Positions 1 through 13,530 of a stretch of 64,000 nt of DNA are shown piece by piece (positions within the stretch are counted from its first letter, which is position 1; each line of letters begins with the position of its first letter). Location: assembly GCA_009617715.1 (NCBI GenBank), contig VTFK01000046.1, positions 1 through 64,000 of the forward strand, read 5' to 3'. This DNA is from Plectrocnemia conspersa (lineage: Eukaryota > Arthropoda > Insecta > Trichoptera > Polycentropodidae). Made by a program: the position numbers and the translations under genes. Below the pieces are notes generated by a model that saw nothing but the letters and a program-made list of their open reading frames with translations, was not told where the DNA came from and did no database searches.

Positions 1-417
1 AAATGAATAATGAATTTAATTTAATTATAAATCATAAGTAAATGAATAATTAATTTATTATATAATTCAAAATGTTAATTTAATGTAATATTAAATTTAA
101 ATAAATAATTTAATTTAATAATAAATTTAAATAAATAATTGAATTTAATATTTAATATAAATAATTTATTTAATTTAATAATTAAATAATAGAATATTAA
201 ATTTAAAAAAGTAATTAAAATAAATAAAAAATTAAATTAATAATAAAATAATTTATTGAATTAATAATTAAATAATTGAATATTGAATTAAAAAAAATAA
301 TTAAAATTTATTTAAAATTTTAATATTCAATTAAATTTAATAATTAAGTAAATGAATGAATAATTATTAGTTAATTGTATATCAAGTAAAAAATAAATAA
401 AAAAAAATACTAAAGAA
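1..417. repeat. AT-only low-complexity tract
   Basis: Almost entirely A and T, built from irregular variants of TTAAATAATTAAAT-like words. The same texture returns inside the inverted-repeat element (790-1150). No unit length is constant, so it is a degenerate satellite or simple-sequence tract rather than a clean tandem array. Confidence 0.8.
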
Positions 418-1418
418 CTGAGATCGTGAGTCTGCGGGCTTCTGATTTGTAGCTTTCTGTCTGTGACGGCCGGGCCGGGCGAGTGTTCGGCGCGCGCGTG
501 ACACAGCTACAGCGGTGACACGCGAATGTCGCCACGGGCCGAGTTGCTCACGACCGACTCACGCTGAATTTTTAAGACTGCGATCGTGAGGCTGCGGGCT
601 TCCCTGTCTGAACCGGTCGGGATGGGCGGGTGTTCGGCGCGCGCGTGACACGGTTACAGCGATGACCCGCAAAGCGCCGCAGCTGGCCGAGGCGCTCACG
701 ACCCACTCACGCAGAATTTTTAAAAGCGTTAAAATGTCACAACCTGTGGTCTGATCGTGTCGAAACCGGTGGCAAACTTTGAGCGCTTCTTTTGTTTATT
801 TTTTAAATAAATTAATTAGTTAAGTTAATATTTGAATTTAATTAATTATTTAAAATAATTATTGATTTAATTAGTTATTTGAATTTATTATTAAATTGAA
901 TTATTTAATAAATATTAATTTTTGAATTAATATATCAAATTAATTATTAAATTAATTATTTAAATAATTAAATAAATTAAATTAATTATTTAAAATAATT
1001 ATTCAAATTAAATAATAAATTCATTATTTAATGGATTATAAAATTAATTTAAATGATTTATTAAAACATTTTAAATTAAATATTGAATTAATTTAAATTA
1101 ATTATTAAATTTAATTCATTATTTAAATAAATTAAATCAATTATTTGATTCCTTACCTTGTTATGATTTTTTCCTCGCCGTAAATTATTGCGTTTTGAGC
1201 TATTTTATTATGGACCAACGGGTTTTCTTTTCTTAAACTACACTGCATTTGCTAGTAATTAATTAATCATGAGCAAAGCGGCGCTCGAAGTTTGACACCA
1301 GTTTCGACTCGATCGGACAACGTGTTGTGACATTTTAACGTTTTAAAAATTCCGCGTGAGTCGGTCGTGAGCGCCTCGGCCAGTTGCACAGAAGCACAAC
1401 GCAGGCCCACGATCGCAG
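418..1418. mobile_element. inverted-repeat (foldback-like) element with GC-rich arms
   Basis: The left side carries two tandem GC-rich units, 418-577 and 578-786, both opening CTG(A/C)GATCGTGAG and sharing GTTCGGCGCGCGCGTGACAC. The right side, 1281-1418, is a reverse-complement copy of the second unit: CTGCGATCGTG at the outer end, GGCCGAGGCGCTCACGACC inside, then TTTTTAAAA(G)CGTTAAAATG, TGTCGAAAC-like and AACTT(T/C)GAGCGC at the inner end. The right arm lacks about 75 bp present in the left. Between the arms lies AT-only sequence (790-1150) and a short unique piece. No transposase is visible. The structure suggests a non-autonomous DNA transposon with long terminal repeats. Confidence 0.7.
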
Positions 1419-1560
1419 ATTTATTATACATAGTATTACACACTGCCAGCTATATCCAGTTTTGCATCTCGGATTACATTTTCTAGGGCAATGTTGAAGA
1501 GATCACGTGTTGAACAGATCACAATGTTGAACGCCAAATCACCTAGGGCCGGCCCTGCTC

Positions 1561-1970
1561 CTCTGTGACTAAGTGTCACATATTTTATATTGCTCTGGCG
1601 AATTGGTGAGCTAATTACATCGCTCTTTGGACAAACCTATGAAATATGTTCACTCTTTAAAAGTGAAATTGCAAGGTAGCTACTTTTGGCGATCGTATCA
1701 AGAGGTAAAAACAACAATAGTACTTTGCTCAGTCTTGAATGCATTGTCTATCGCGAATCCTTTCGAAATAAATTCCGGGTGCTTAGGAGTGATTAACGCC
1801 TCGAGAGGGATGTGTTAATATGTGCTACGTGAAATATTAACAATTATTAATGTAAGTGTCAAGTCTTGAGATCTCTCTTTCATTGTTAAGTCTTAATTTC
1901 GGGATGAGTTACAATTTACTTTAATTCGTTTAAAGTGGTCGTTATAATGACCTATAAATTATTTGTGTCG
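1561..1970 (+). repeat. interspersed repeat family B, copy 1
   Basis: Shares a clear series of blocks with 12569-12980: CTCTGTGAC(T/C)AAGTGTCACA at the start, GATTAACG(C)CTCG(A/G)GA(G)GGATGTG in the middle, GAGATCTCT near the end, and a final GTGACCTATA-like block. The copies are diverged and have no coding potential. The short 63-codon open frame inside (1627-1818) is probably fortuitous. Confidence 0.65.
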
Positions 1971-1990
1971 TTTACAATAATTCTAGCTTA

Positions 1991-4900
1991 AGCGTTGATT
2001 GCTTTCAAAGTACTTCGTGATTTAATCGTTTTGATTTTTAAATACTTTTTCAAGTAGTTTCTCTTTAAAACCCTTAAATAAAATTTACGTTTTTATCATA
2101 TCTCTATTGAAAGATATATTTATCTTCAATAAACATGGTTTTCGTATTTGCAAAATCACTTCTTTGTTCACAAACAGCTATGCAAACTAATGATAAAGAG
2201 TTGAGTAATTTAAAAATAATTATAAAAAAAATTTATCAAGAGTCAGGTGGCACGTTACTGCCATTTATACTTACTGACTCCTATTTTCATAAAATACCCA
2301 TACTGTACAGTACTCCAAGTTGTGTGCATTAAATTAAACGTGTTTTCTCGTTATTCCACTCGATTCGATTAGGCGGATATACATTGATTTTCCCTCTCTC
2401 TCTGGTAGCTTTGTTTATTTAATTTTGTGCGTTGGTCGTAAATTTTGCAAACCGCTTAATATCCCTTGTTCTGTTCGCGTTTAATACACCGATCTTTTGT
2501 TAGCCGAATGAATAACAAAAAAAGCGCTGCGAATTGATTAATTCCACCGATTCAGCCGTAGGGTCAAGCCGTAAATAAAACGCCAGGATTATCCGATATA
2601 TAAAAATGAATATTTATTCTGTTTGTGTTTTTTTTACTTTTATAAAAAAAAACGCTTCTATATTTTAAAATATGAGCGCGCGATTTGGAATATATACACA
2701 TATACGTATGTATGTATGTAGGTAAACAAATATATATATGTACGTACTATTGGATATTCCAAGCAAATTGAATTTTAATACAAAATAAATCCTACATATG
2801 TAGTATTAATATAATTATACAGAAATATATATGTATAATTAATGTATTACTACTAAATTTTATTTTTTTACTGTTTTATAACTGTTTTAAATTGTGAAAT
2901 TTATGTATTAAATTATAAAAGTAAATAATTTTTTAGGGGGAGATGGTCCAACCAGCTGACCGTTAACTTTGAAGTCATTTAAACAATCATTTCAAATATT
3001 ATGAGAGTTCTCACAGTATGTATGCATTTATAGAAATTTGTCCTGATTCTGATATTTAAATTTAAACTTGGTTTTATCATAGTCTTCCTTTATTATGTAT
3101 TTTTTTATTAAACCTTCGTTCTTAATTAAAAAATAAATATGAAATATACACATACATATATTTATATGTTTCTGGGCATGTAACATTTTGCAAAAGTTTC
3201 TTACATTCGTCTCTGCTGTGATTTACGCTAGAAATGAAACTGAGAAGTTTTCTTAAAGCAAACCGTCACACACATAATAAATTACATGATTATTACTGAG
3301 GCTTCGCAGTAGCTTTCGCGTCTTGGCCACAAGATTAATTCTGAGAGATGCTGGAAGTAGTTTTACTTCTTGCGAAAAGTTATATACATTTTTTACGGCC
3401 TCATTCATACCATTAATAAATAAATAGGTATAATCTTAATGAATTATTTATAAGAGTCACACTAATACATTATGTGTAATTTTGCCAGTAGATTGCGCTA
3501 GATTTTTGCTGCTTGAAATTTTTTGCACGCGTCGATCGAAGTATATTATAAATTTATTTTCAATCTCAAATATATCGACGAAAAGCTAATAAGAAACTAT
3601 GCCGTTGCTGGGCGAAAAGGGATTAGCTCGAGGCCTCATCTGGGTATCCATGGCGACGGGAAGATTTCTTTTTATCCCCGTTGAAATGCGACCCCACATT
3701 TCTTAGCGTTCTGTTAAGTAAAATGTCTCGAAGGGAGATGTGTATTGTAACGTCTGGCGCTAGGGTGGCCATGGCTCACGGTTAATGTGAAACATTGTAT
3801 GTAGCCACCCCCTTCCACCTAGATCTAGGAAACGTTTCACGGAAAAAAGTTTTCCTCAGCGCCGTTAATAATTGAATAGCTTATAATCGTGTTTGAGCGT
3901 TTACTTCCCAATGGGAATTTCTTATACATGTGTATGTATTTTTAATGGCAAACATATTAAGAATGAATTTTGTATAAATTCAAAACAAATATTATATTAG
4001 TCTTTAATTAGTGAAACTGGTGGTTGTGGAAATATTCATAAAATAAGTGGTTAATAAAATTTACCGTTTATTTAATAACATTTTTTATACTAAATTTATA
4101 TCTCAAATTTGCTAGTACAGGACTTTTTATTGTTACACTATTTATTGAGAATAAAACACAAATTTCAATAGTACAAAATATGATAACGCTTTGTATCGGA
4201 ACCACATTAAAGAGAAATCAGAGATAAGACCTTTATATGGAATATAGTCATCGTTGTCGTTTCTGTGTGTTTCCGAGAAAACAAGAAAGCATCATTCGGC
4301 AAGCGAATGGGTGAACAACAGTTGTGAGCCACTTTAATAGTTGATCTTAGGTCGTCAGACAAAGGCAGAGAGGACAGCGTTTTCCTCGTTTTCTTAGTTT
4401 GATACTAAGGTTTCTTTAAACCTTTCGCTTTGCAAGCCATCATTCGTAGCAATCCGCCATTCGTCTTTGGCTGGCCTTCGTCAAGCGAAGGAATCCTTTA
4501 TTGAAGCGTTCCAACACCTGCACCCAGCACCTAACACGCTGCAAGAGTCGTCGTCATTACCTTTGAGTCTGCGCCACTTCGTCATTTTAAAGTCCATGGC
4601 AATACAACGCACCATGCCGACAACAGCCCCATAATGGCGAGTCGCCGATGGTCTGTGCCCCCGCATAATATGCTCTATAATTATATCATTAGTAGTGAAT
4701 TGTATTGGCGTTCTTGTGTTTTATATATTTATGTATGATGTAAATTTAAATACATGTGTGTTCTATTAATTATATTGTATGCTTCGGTGAACCAAAAAAT
4801 TCTCGCATTTTTTTTAATAAATAATATTAAGAAAGTAAATAAGAATATTTGATAGAATAATTTATTATTTACATATAAAGCACAGATATTGCGATTAGCT

Positions 4901-7529
4901 ACCGTTTCTGAAATTTGAGATTCATAACAATTTAAATCGTATTCTGTATCATAAAGCCAACGTGAGCAAATTTTCAATTAAAGACTTTTATATTTCAAGA
5001 AAACTAAACAGTTTAATATTAAACTAATATATTACATATATTAAGAAAATATAAAGTCTAGAAATCTTTTATTAAAATTAAAATAACCAAAACTTATTTT
5101 TAACTTTCAATCAGTATTTTCAAAGTATTAAGAAATAAGAATATATGTTTATCATGTACATAAATATGTACATGTTTTATTTTTCTACGATTAATAAAAT
5201 GGTCAAAATTTGTATAACTTGAAGATATTTTTAAAAATTCAATATATTGTAGATTAAATAAATAATGCGTATATTAGATAATAGTTCAAATTCTGCTAAC
5301 TTCAAAGATAAGATAGGAGCAAATTTAAAAATTTTATAACATAAATCCAAACGTATTTTCATATGCTTAGAAAATAGTATTGTAAATTGAAGCATATTAA
5401 ATATACATATAAATACTATAGATAGCATTCACTATATTAAAGAAATGTGATCCGCAATTTTTTCTTGCTTTCATTATATATACTATATAAATTATAAATT
5501 ATGTTTCTGCTTTCATAAGTTATATTATAATAGTACTTTTGTAATAATAAATTATTTTTTTTAATATTATATTTTATTAATTATTCTCACTGTTTCATTA
5601 TTATAATCTGCTACCATAAAAAAATATCATAAAGAGATCGTGACGTCAAAAAAATATGAAAGGACTCGACTCGGCGGGGACAAAGCCAAAAAGTTTCAAT
5701 GAAACAATTATTATTTTTTTCTTTATAAAAAGCAAAGGAAGACATCTTTACGACAATTCTTCCCTCGCCTAATATCATTAATTACAACGATCAAAAACAA
5801 CGTGAAACTTTCAATTTTTTACGAGCCAGCGGCTTTTGAGACGCTTTTCTTCTCAATCCAAATTTTTCATATTTTTTATAAAAAAATAATAATACAAGTT
5901 ATGAAAAATATATCATCATCCTGTAATACGCAGCTTATTTCTGCTGCCTATATTAAAACGTAATCCGGATATAAAGGATAATCTCCATACTATAATTTCA
6001 ATTTTGAGCCAAAGACATTTTGTATTTTTATACATTAATATTATTTGTATACATATATGCATTTTTAATAAAAAAATATAATTCAATAAATTATGTTGAA
6101 GCTTAAAAAATATGTTATAAAATTGTCTTGAAATTAATAATTGTTGCCATAAATATAAAATATAATTCTAAAAATTTTGTGCTTAGGTTTTTATCCTTTA
6201 AGATGAAAAATATTATGGTAATTCTTCTATTCCTAATAAAGATAAACAATAGACGTTTATTCAAATCAGAACTAAGCAGAAAAATTCAAGACTAACGTTA
6301 GGGGTTAGTTCTGAACCATATAAAATATATAGAAAAATCAAATTTTGATTAATAAGTGCCGCATTATACTCACGTTTACCAATTTTTATAACTACTTATA
6401 GGTCTAGGTCATTGACAATTAAGCTGCTGCTAGATGTGAATTTAAACATTTTATCAACTCCAGAAATATTTTGTATTGAAATTCATAAATCGAAATTATT
6501 TCTCAAGCAACCTATGTATAATATATGATCATCAACTAGTTGTTTTCAACACTCGACCTTTCAACCACACTCTTTAATACCAAAACTTTTGATGAAAAAC
6601 ATCCATCATATGTTTCAAACGTTTCCGACGAGCTCGGATCGCTATCTCCTGGCTATGCCGGTTTTATTTAAATCTTCATACAATGATTGTACTCTTCTCA
6701 TTATACCGAACCCACACGTAGTTCTTCCTGTCTCCTCTTGTGGTGAGACCGAAGAAGTGTGCTCAGAATATTAAAGCGAGGTCCAAATGACGACAATAAC
6801 GGACACGGCGTGGCTGTTAGATAAAGGTCCTCATAATTACATACACATACACACAGAGTGGATAGATCTTTAGTCATAATGGACCCCCTTTACGACCGCA
6901 TTTATTATAGATAGTAATCTTCAACGCGTTTATGTCGAAATGAGGATGAATAAAAGTTAATATTCATCACTTTACATTGCGGTCCCCAGTTTAATAGGTT
7001 ACGTTGTAATTGAAAATTGTAACATGTACATTCCTTTCTGGAATACAATTTAATATTATATATAACATCCTTTTTGCTATAATTTATAAATTAATATCAT
7101 ATATAATTTTATTAAGATAATTGTTTTTTTTTTCAAGTATAAAAGGTATTTTATGTTAGTCAAATATCTGTATATTTCATTATTGTTATTGTTATGATGT
7201 ATGTAAATAGTCTAATACAGAATAAGTTAAAATTGTTGAAAATTCACTTGATTTTTTATTACAAATACATTTTTTTTAAATAATTTTAACATATATAATT
7301 CATACATATATGTATGTACATATTTTGATTTTCATAAAGATCTTTTTTTTAAAATAATCCAAATCAAACACATTTGTTTTCACACTTCTTGCACACCTAC
7401 ATCTGAAACCTCTTCCACTGCCCCTGCAGTGTGTCTTGAGTCTTGAGGCTGGAGACCAAGCGTATCACTAAAAATTTGCCCAGTTATTTAATTTTTATAG
7501 AAACGTTAAAAAGTACACCTAAATAAAAA
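1991..7529. other. intergenic, no gene recognised
   Basis: AT-rich DNA with only short fortuitous frames. Two stretches are richer in G+C and of unique texture, 3596-3860 and 4230-4680; they might be regulatory. A TATG/TA microsatellite-like patch lies at 2690-2760. Nothing here reads as a coding exon. Confidence 0.5.
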
Positions 7530-7598
7530 AATATTGCGGCTCTCCAGTCTGAGATTCTTGTATGTAGCTCATACTGACATTAAGTTTGGCTACCCCTG
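7530..7598 (+). mobile_element. probable hAT element right end
   Basis: ATTGCGGCTCTCCAGTCTGAG followed by TTTGGCTACCCCTG resembles the 3' terminus of many insect hAT elements, which finish in CCCCTG opposite a CAGGGG start. I could not find the matching left end or an 8-bp target duplication, so this is a fragment. Confidence 0.4.
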
Positions 7599-10500
7599 AT
7601 ATGTACATAAGACTAGTGAGAAAAGTTTTTCACGCTCACGTGAAATTTTAACGTTTGCCTTTCGACAGTAGTAAAAGTGCGGTTTTCGAACGACAATTAA
7701 ACGCCAGGGTTGTAAACTTTTACGACGCCGTAATCGAAGACGCATATTTAAGCGCTGAAGAAACCTTTGCGGATCTAAACTATCTTTAGGTCAGCATTAC
7801 TAATTTATAAACACATTAAAGAAGTTCAAGTTAAATACTAACATATAATTTAAAAACATGATTTCAAATTTTAAACCATCTTATACGTTTGAACGCACTA
7901 CGTGAGTGGTATAGTGGCGAATTATTGCTTGATACAAGTTAAATCATAAATTCATTCTACCTTTTTACATTTTTAATCCGATTTTAAAAATGCACGCTAA
8001 TGTAACATTCGTGCGCATTGCAACTTAGTTACCTGAGTTTCGCAGGTAAACTAGTATGTTTAGTTGAGAGCAGTTACTTTGAGAAAACTTGTGTAACATA
8101 TGGTGTATTATCATATGAAGTTTTAAACGATAAAACGTTCGTTGAGCTAGGTAAGTTTGCAACGTTTTACGTTTTGAGTTCATAAACAGTTTTTAATCAG
8201 ATTAAACGTCTTGTCAATGTTGCATGCGTATATAAGCTATGTAGCATATTATAAAGTGATTCAAAGCCTAATCGCTGAAGCTTGAATATTGAAACTATGG
8301 AGCTTTCGTCGAGAGCATACACATCGCGATAATGTTGCATCTCGCATTAAAATTATTACAAAGTAGTTAGCGGTTAACGACGCCGAAACTTTAGGTGCAT
8401 TTAAAACCACTCGTGCAATATAATATCATCTTATAATATATATATATATATATATATATTTTACTGAATTTTCTCCATTGTAAAGTAGAAGTCGCCTTGA
8501 TTTATAATTTCTCGTGTTAATCTTTTGTTTTACATAGTTTGTAAGTGTTAACCGTGAACATAAATCGTTTTTCATGGCAACCCTTTCAGCGGGAACAAAG
8601 AGCGCCTTCGAACGCTATCCCATCATCATCAATCATAAATTATCTCACATCGATGAAGACCATCCGACCCCTTTTTATATAAGTTACAGCCTTTAACCCC
8701 CAGCATTGGTGAGCTGGCTTAATATTAAGTACCATTTAAAATTGTGTATGGATAACCAGTTAAATATACTATGTTTTAGATAATTTAATTAAAATCAATT
8801 TTATATTAGAACTTAATTCGAATGTAAAAATACATATCTGATAAAATATGAATTTTTATGGAATATATTTTCCTATTAAGTGAAATTAGTCTTTTAATTT
8901 TTTTCGTGGAAATAAATTGATGTAATTGTCTGATATTTTTTAACATTTTGATAAAATACAATACTCGGAAATTATTTTATTATTAATTATAATGAATCAT
9001 GATAAATTGCGAAAATTTTATAAATTGGCGTGCCTGTAAATATACTAAGAGTAAACTGTTTTTGTCTTAGCACTATTTTGCAGAAAAAAATAACAAACAT
9101 GTTATAATTACAAATAAAGTTAAAAATACAGAATATTACAAGTAATAATCTGGAAATCAAGTGTCAATTTTCTTTAAAGGAGTACTCAGTGTGTTAAATT
9201 TTTGGGGTATATTGAAAAGATCTGCTGGACACAAACATAATATAATATGTATGTTTTTTTTTGTTTAATGTAATAATTAAATGATACGGTACAGATTAAT
9301 TATTTGGTAATCAAATTTTTATATCAAATTTTCCCTACAAAAATAACAATTTATTTAATATTATTTTTTAAGGCATATTTTACTGCTTTTTATTTAAATA
9401 TATATAATCAATTATTATAGATTTGCCTACACAACTTATTTTTTAATTAAACATTGTAATATAAGCTGTCATATAAATATTTAAAATTTCAAAAATATAA
9501 GGTAATCAAGTCCCTTAAAATATTTTTAAAACTACTATGTATTATCCAGCTCATTAAAATTACAATTAGAGAAATCATATAATTGTTTTTGTAATGTATG
9601 ATATTACAAATTCCACCATGACATATGTCCAATCTGCATTTGCATGTTGGCTTTTGTTGTTCATGCTTAAAATTAAAATAATCCTACAACCACCTGTAAA
9701 TCACTTTATCCGATACGATTCCACGCAAGATGACTTTCATTGTATGAATTTCATTTCACGCAAGCTCCACGACATGAATGCAGAGCTGCATAATTGCATC
9801 ATAATGCGATTGCATTGTGCAAGCTCGCTTTGCTATGCCATGAATATTCGAACGATTAACGAAATCAAAAAAAAATACTAAAGCTCGTTGAGCTCGCGTT
9901 GATATTCGTGGCGCGATATAAAAATTCAGGGACTTCAAAAGTGTAGGTGACTTACTATGTATTTTATAGCATACTTGAATAATTAGTATAAAAGTCATTA
10001 CTTAATTAAATTAAAAAGTAACGTTATATCTTTTAATTTCCGATCATCTAATGTAAGGCTGGTTTTTAACATGTTTTAAAGACCATAATGAGTGTTTCAA
10101 CGACCTGCACAATTTGATTTTATTTTACTTTAATAACTATTTAAAACAAACAAAAAAGAGATTTACTTGTCTTGCAAGTAGACACCATACATAGTATATT
10201 TACAAACAATGGAAGAGAGAACTCGTGACCAAAGTATTGCGTTAATAATTAAATAAAAATATTGCATGGACCTATTTATTAAAAAAATTAAAATTTTAAA
10301 AAGGCCAGTGCGGTCAATGGTCTCTTTGACAAGTTTTAACGGTTTTGAGTACAAAAAAATTAGTCATAGAAAAGGTTTTGTCTGCATTGGTTTCTGTTGG
10401 TTTTATTGTCATTAGTGCGTATTTTTTGTAAATATTTAAGTATATTTTTTGTAAACATTTATTCCTCTTTTTTATCTCAAAATGAAGCATTTTTTTTTAA

Positions 10501-11810
10501 TGTATGCCAACCAATCTTTTGAATTTGGTATGATATTGTCTTGGTTTTTATTATATTAGGATTATAAAATAAACATAAAAATCTCTCACTTCCCGCCTGC
10601 CTTTGTTTCATCATCATTTAGTTGTTCCGTGAACTTTTAAGTCGCATTATTTAAAATGCATTGCAAAAATAAAATATTTAAACATGTCGTGGCCATGCGG
10701 AACGCATTGTTGCCCACGCAAATTCGCAATGATAAGGTAATAAACATTTTCGGGCTTTTTAATAGCTAACAAGAGTGGAATGCTCTCCATTGTGCACCAA
10801 CTGCTACAACCCGTCTCGTAAATCACGGCCGATTAAATGTCATCACGGCAACGCCCGCCCGCGGCAAAATGTTTATTCAGAAATTTCAGGTTGTCGTAAA
10901 AACTAATTTACCACTAGAGCTTGAATACGTCTTAGCTTCCCATTAACAGAGCTGCTGTATTTTCGACTGCTTGATGGTTTTTAATGTAAAATCGCACAAC
11001 TAAAGTTATGAGTTCATTTATCAAGGATAATGATTTTTTTTTGGCAATGTTAAAACTATAATGTTTGATATTATTCTAGGGTACAGAAAGTAAAAAATAT
11101 ATTTCTTAAACATATTATTTTTGAATTTACTCAACTTTATTTATTTTTAATCATGGTTATTTTAATCATAAACCAAAATAAATTGTTTTCGCACTTACTT
11201 TCTTTTTCTGTAATTAATTCGCGGAGAGTCTCAGATAATATTATTTTTTCGTAACGGTTAAGCACTAGACTCTTAAACATTTTTTAATGTTTTAATAAGT
11301 TAGTCAGTGATAACAAATAGCTTTTTGTTTTTAACTTTGTTACTTTTCACAATGTCATTGAAATAAATAGAAATAAACTGACGGTGAATTATAATATAAT
11401 AAAACAATCGGCTTCTTCTTTTACACAGAAAAGTTGTTACACATCATGCAAATCCTATCGAAAATTTCAATATTACAAGCCAAGTAAAAATGGTTTTAAT
11501 TTTAACTAACTGTAAAGCTTTCCTTGTCGATTAACAAAACCCTCGTACATTGCATATTTATTGAATACGAAAATCAGATCGATTGTTCAAAAGTCATACA
11601 TTTAACTGCATTCCTAGTTGATCTCTTGTTTTTTCCTTAAATAATCTCTTAAAGAAACAGTATAAATAACGTCTAGAATTAGAAGGAAAACATAAAGCCT
11701 TATTAGAAATATTTGTGTCTAACGCTTGGTGTACGTTTTATTAAAAAATATAGTGATAAACAGTGCTGGTATTTAATACTAAGTAGAATCTCAAAAAGTA
11801 AAAAGTTTTG
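7599..11810. other. intergenic, no gene recognised
   Basis: Contains an (AT)12 microsatellite at 8436-8459, a G+C-richer unique patch at 8570-8710, and another at 10680-10930. The 95-codon frame at 9594-9881 and its antisense partner show no motif and sit in repetitive-looking TGCAT-rich DNA. No exon could be supported. Confidence 0.5.
8436..8459. repeat. (AT)12 microsatellite
   Basis: Twelve uninterrupted AT dinucleotides. Confidence 0.95.
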
Positions 11811-11921
11811 AGTCCTTATTTTTAACATGGGTCTTAACAAGTATCAATTTGTTAAGACTCATGTCCCAAAACTGATACTTGGTAAGACTCGTGTCCCAAA
11901 GCGCTGTTAAAAGTAAGGATT
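11811..11921. mobile_element. short inverted-repeat MITE-like element
   Basis: The ends AGTCCTTATTTTTAACA and (reverse complement) AATCCTTACTTTTAACA match closely. Further inside, TCTTAACAAGTATCA pairs with TCTTACCAAGTATCA. A direct repeat GTTAAGACTCATGTCCCAAA / GGTAAGACTCGTGTCCCAAA lies between. The whole 111 bp could fold into one imperfect hairpin. A related word series (GTTAAGACTCATGAG) appears near 16405. Confidence 0.5.
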
Positions 11922-12568
11922 TAAAAAATAATGTCTATAATTTAAAAGGTTTTGAAAGCTACGGAAAGTTTATTATCACCGTCTTTGATAATTAAAGATA
12001 TATAAATAATGCATAAATATTATTTAATCCTAACAGACATATGCTTTTAAAAAGTTTGCGTTATATAAATTCCAAAGTCGTTCAAGTAAATTAAAACTTG
12101 TATAAAAGTGAGTATATTTTATGCATAATAGTTTAAGTTTCATAGTATCATAGAAGCGGCGCCCCAAGACATAAAAAACACATAATAGAATAAAATCAAA
12201 GTGCTTGGCATTTAACCCCCTTTCATTCTCAATCAAAGGCTTTAGTATTTTGACATTTACGCTAAGTTTTGACATTTTGACTGCGCTATAATTTACATTG
12301 ACCCTTTAACAAAAAGCTCTTTTTATTCAGACAAAAATCTATTTTAGATACAGAGTCAATAGTAGACTTTAAAGTTGGTTTTAAAAACAGGGAATTACCA
12401 TATCTGTCTTTGAAGCTACTTTTTAATTTGTAGCAACAAGCTGGATATTACTTTATTTTTTTAAATATATATAAACTACTATGCTCTTTGAACGATCCAC
12501 TAATGATTCCTGTGGCGATGAAGTCTTCTGGCTCTTCGCTGCTTCTGTGACACTGTGTGTGTTTCCCC

Positions 12569-12980
12569 CTCTGTGACCAAGTGTCACATATTTTATAATG
12601 CTGATTCAAGAAAGCTGAGGATGAACACGAGTAAATTGCATATCTTCTTAGAAATGCTTCTTAAATGTATTCACGCTTACAAATAAACGGTCTAGATCTT
12701 CACATAGGCGATCGGTAACCAATGCTGCGAGGTAAAATGCATTGCATAGCGCGCATCCTTTCCAAACAAAGCGTAGTTTTCGGTACTTATGTATGATTAA
12801 CGTCTCGGGACGGATGTGCTATTAGGTGGTCCGTGCATTATTAACAGCTGTTAACTCAATTATTTTCTCACGAGATCTCTTCCACTGTTTTAAACACACT
12901 ATGTGTGGCCTCACTTTTGAGATGCATTGATCTCTCTTTACGATTCTTTGAAATTGTCGTATAAGTGACCTATATATTAC
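12569..12980 (+). repeat. interspersed repeat family B, copy 2
   Basis: Second diverged copy of the family at 1561-1970, same orientation. A third short fragment starts near 24609 (GTGACTTAGTGTCACAT). The palindromic GTGACxxxGTGTCAC opening may be the family's end. Confidence 0.65.
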
Positions 12981-13530
12981 AACAATTCATTTTTTCAACT
13001 CCTGCCACATGTTGACTTTATTTTAAGCTCTGTTTTTTTTGTCTAAAAACAATCTGCGTTTTTTTAAATTTAGATCTAATAAATTTATATGTACTTAAAT
13101 TAAACTTGATTAATGATAATTTGTTACTTTGTTTAAGATTATATTCCTTTACTAAAAACAGCTTAACTACTTATTTCATATTATCCAAAGAACAACGGTA
13201 ATAGAAGCAGAGTCGAACGTATTGTATCATGCAAAGGGTAGTTTTTATGTGCGGTGACAATGGTTGCTTAACGTCTTAATGTTATTTATTGTCCGCGTAA
13301 TATTTCATATGTTTGTCGCTATTCTTTTGTGGTACTGAGATATTCTTTTCGCTGTGTGATGTGTGAGGTCTTTAATTTTAGTAAATAGATTAATAATTAT
13401 GTTGTGTGCAACATTTATATTTTCGTTGTTCAAGTGATCGTTATGGTGACCTCTGAATTGTGGCCAACGGCAAAGGGCTGAAATCTTCACAGATCTGAAC
13501 ATGTTTTAAACTAGTTAAAAATATTATGCT

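Noticed and set aside
1627..1818. 63-codon plus-strand open frame
   Set aside because: It lies inside an interspersed repeat with a diverged copy at 12569 that does not keep the frame open.
9594..9998. Two overlapping frames on opposite strands (95 and 80 codons)
   Set aside because: No motif, no splice or start context, and TGCAT-rich composition. Both open by chance in mutually stop-poor DNA.
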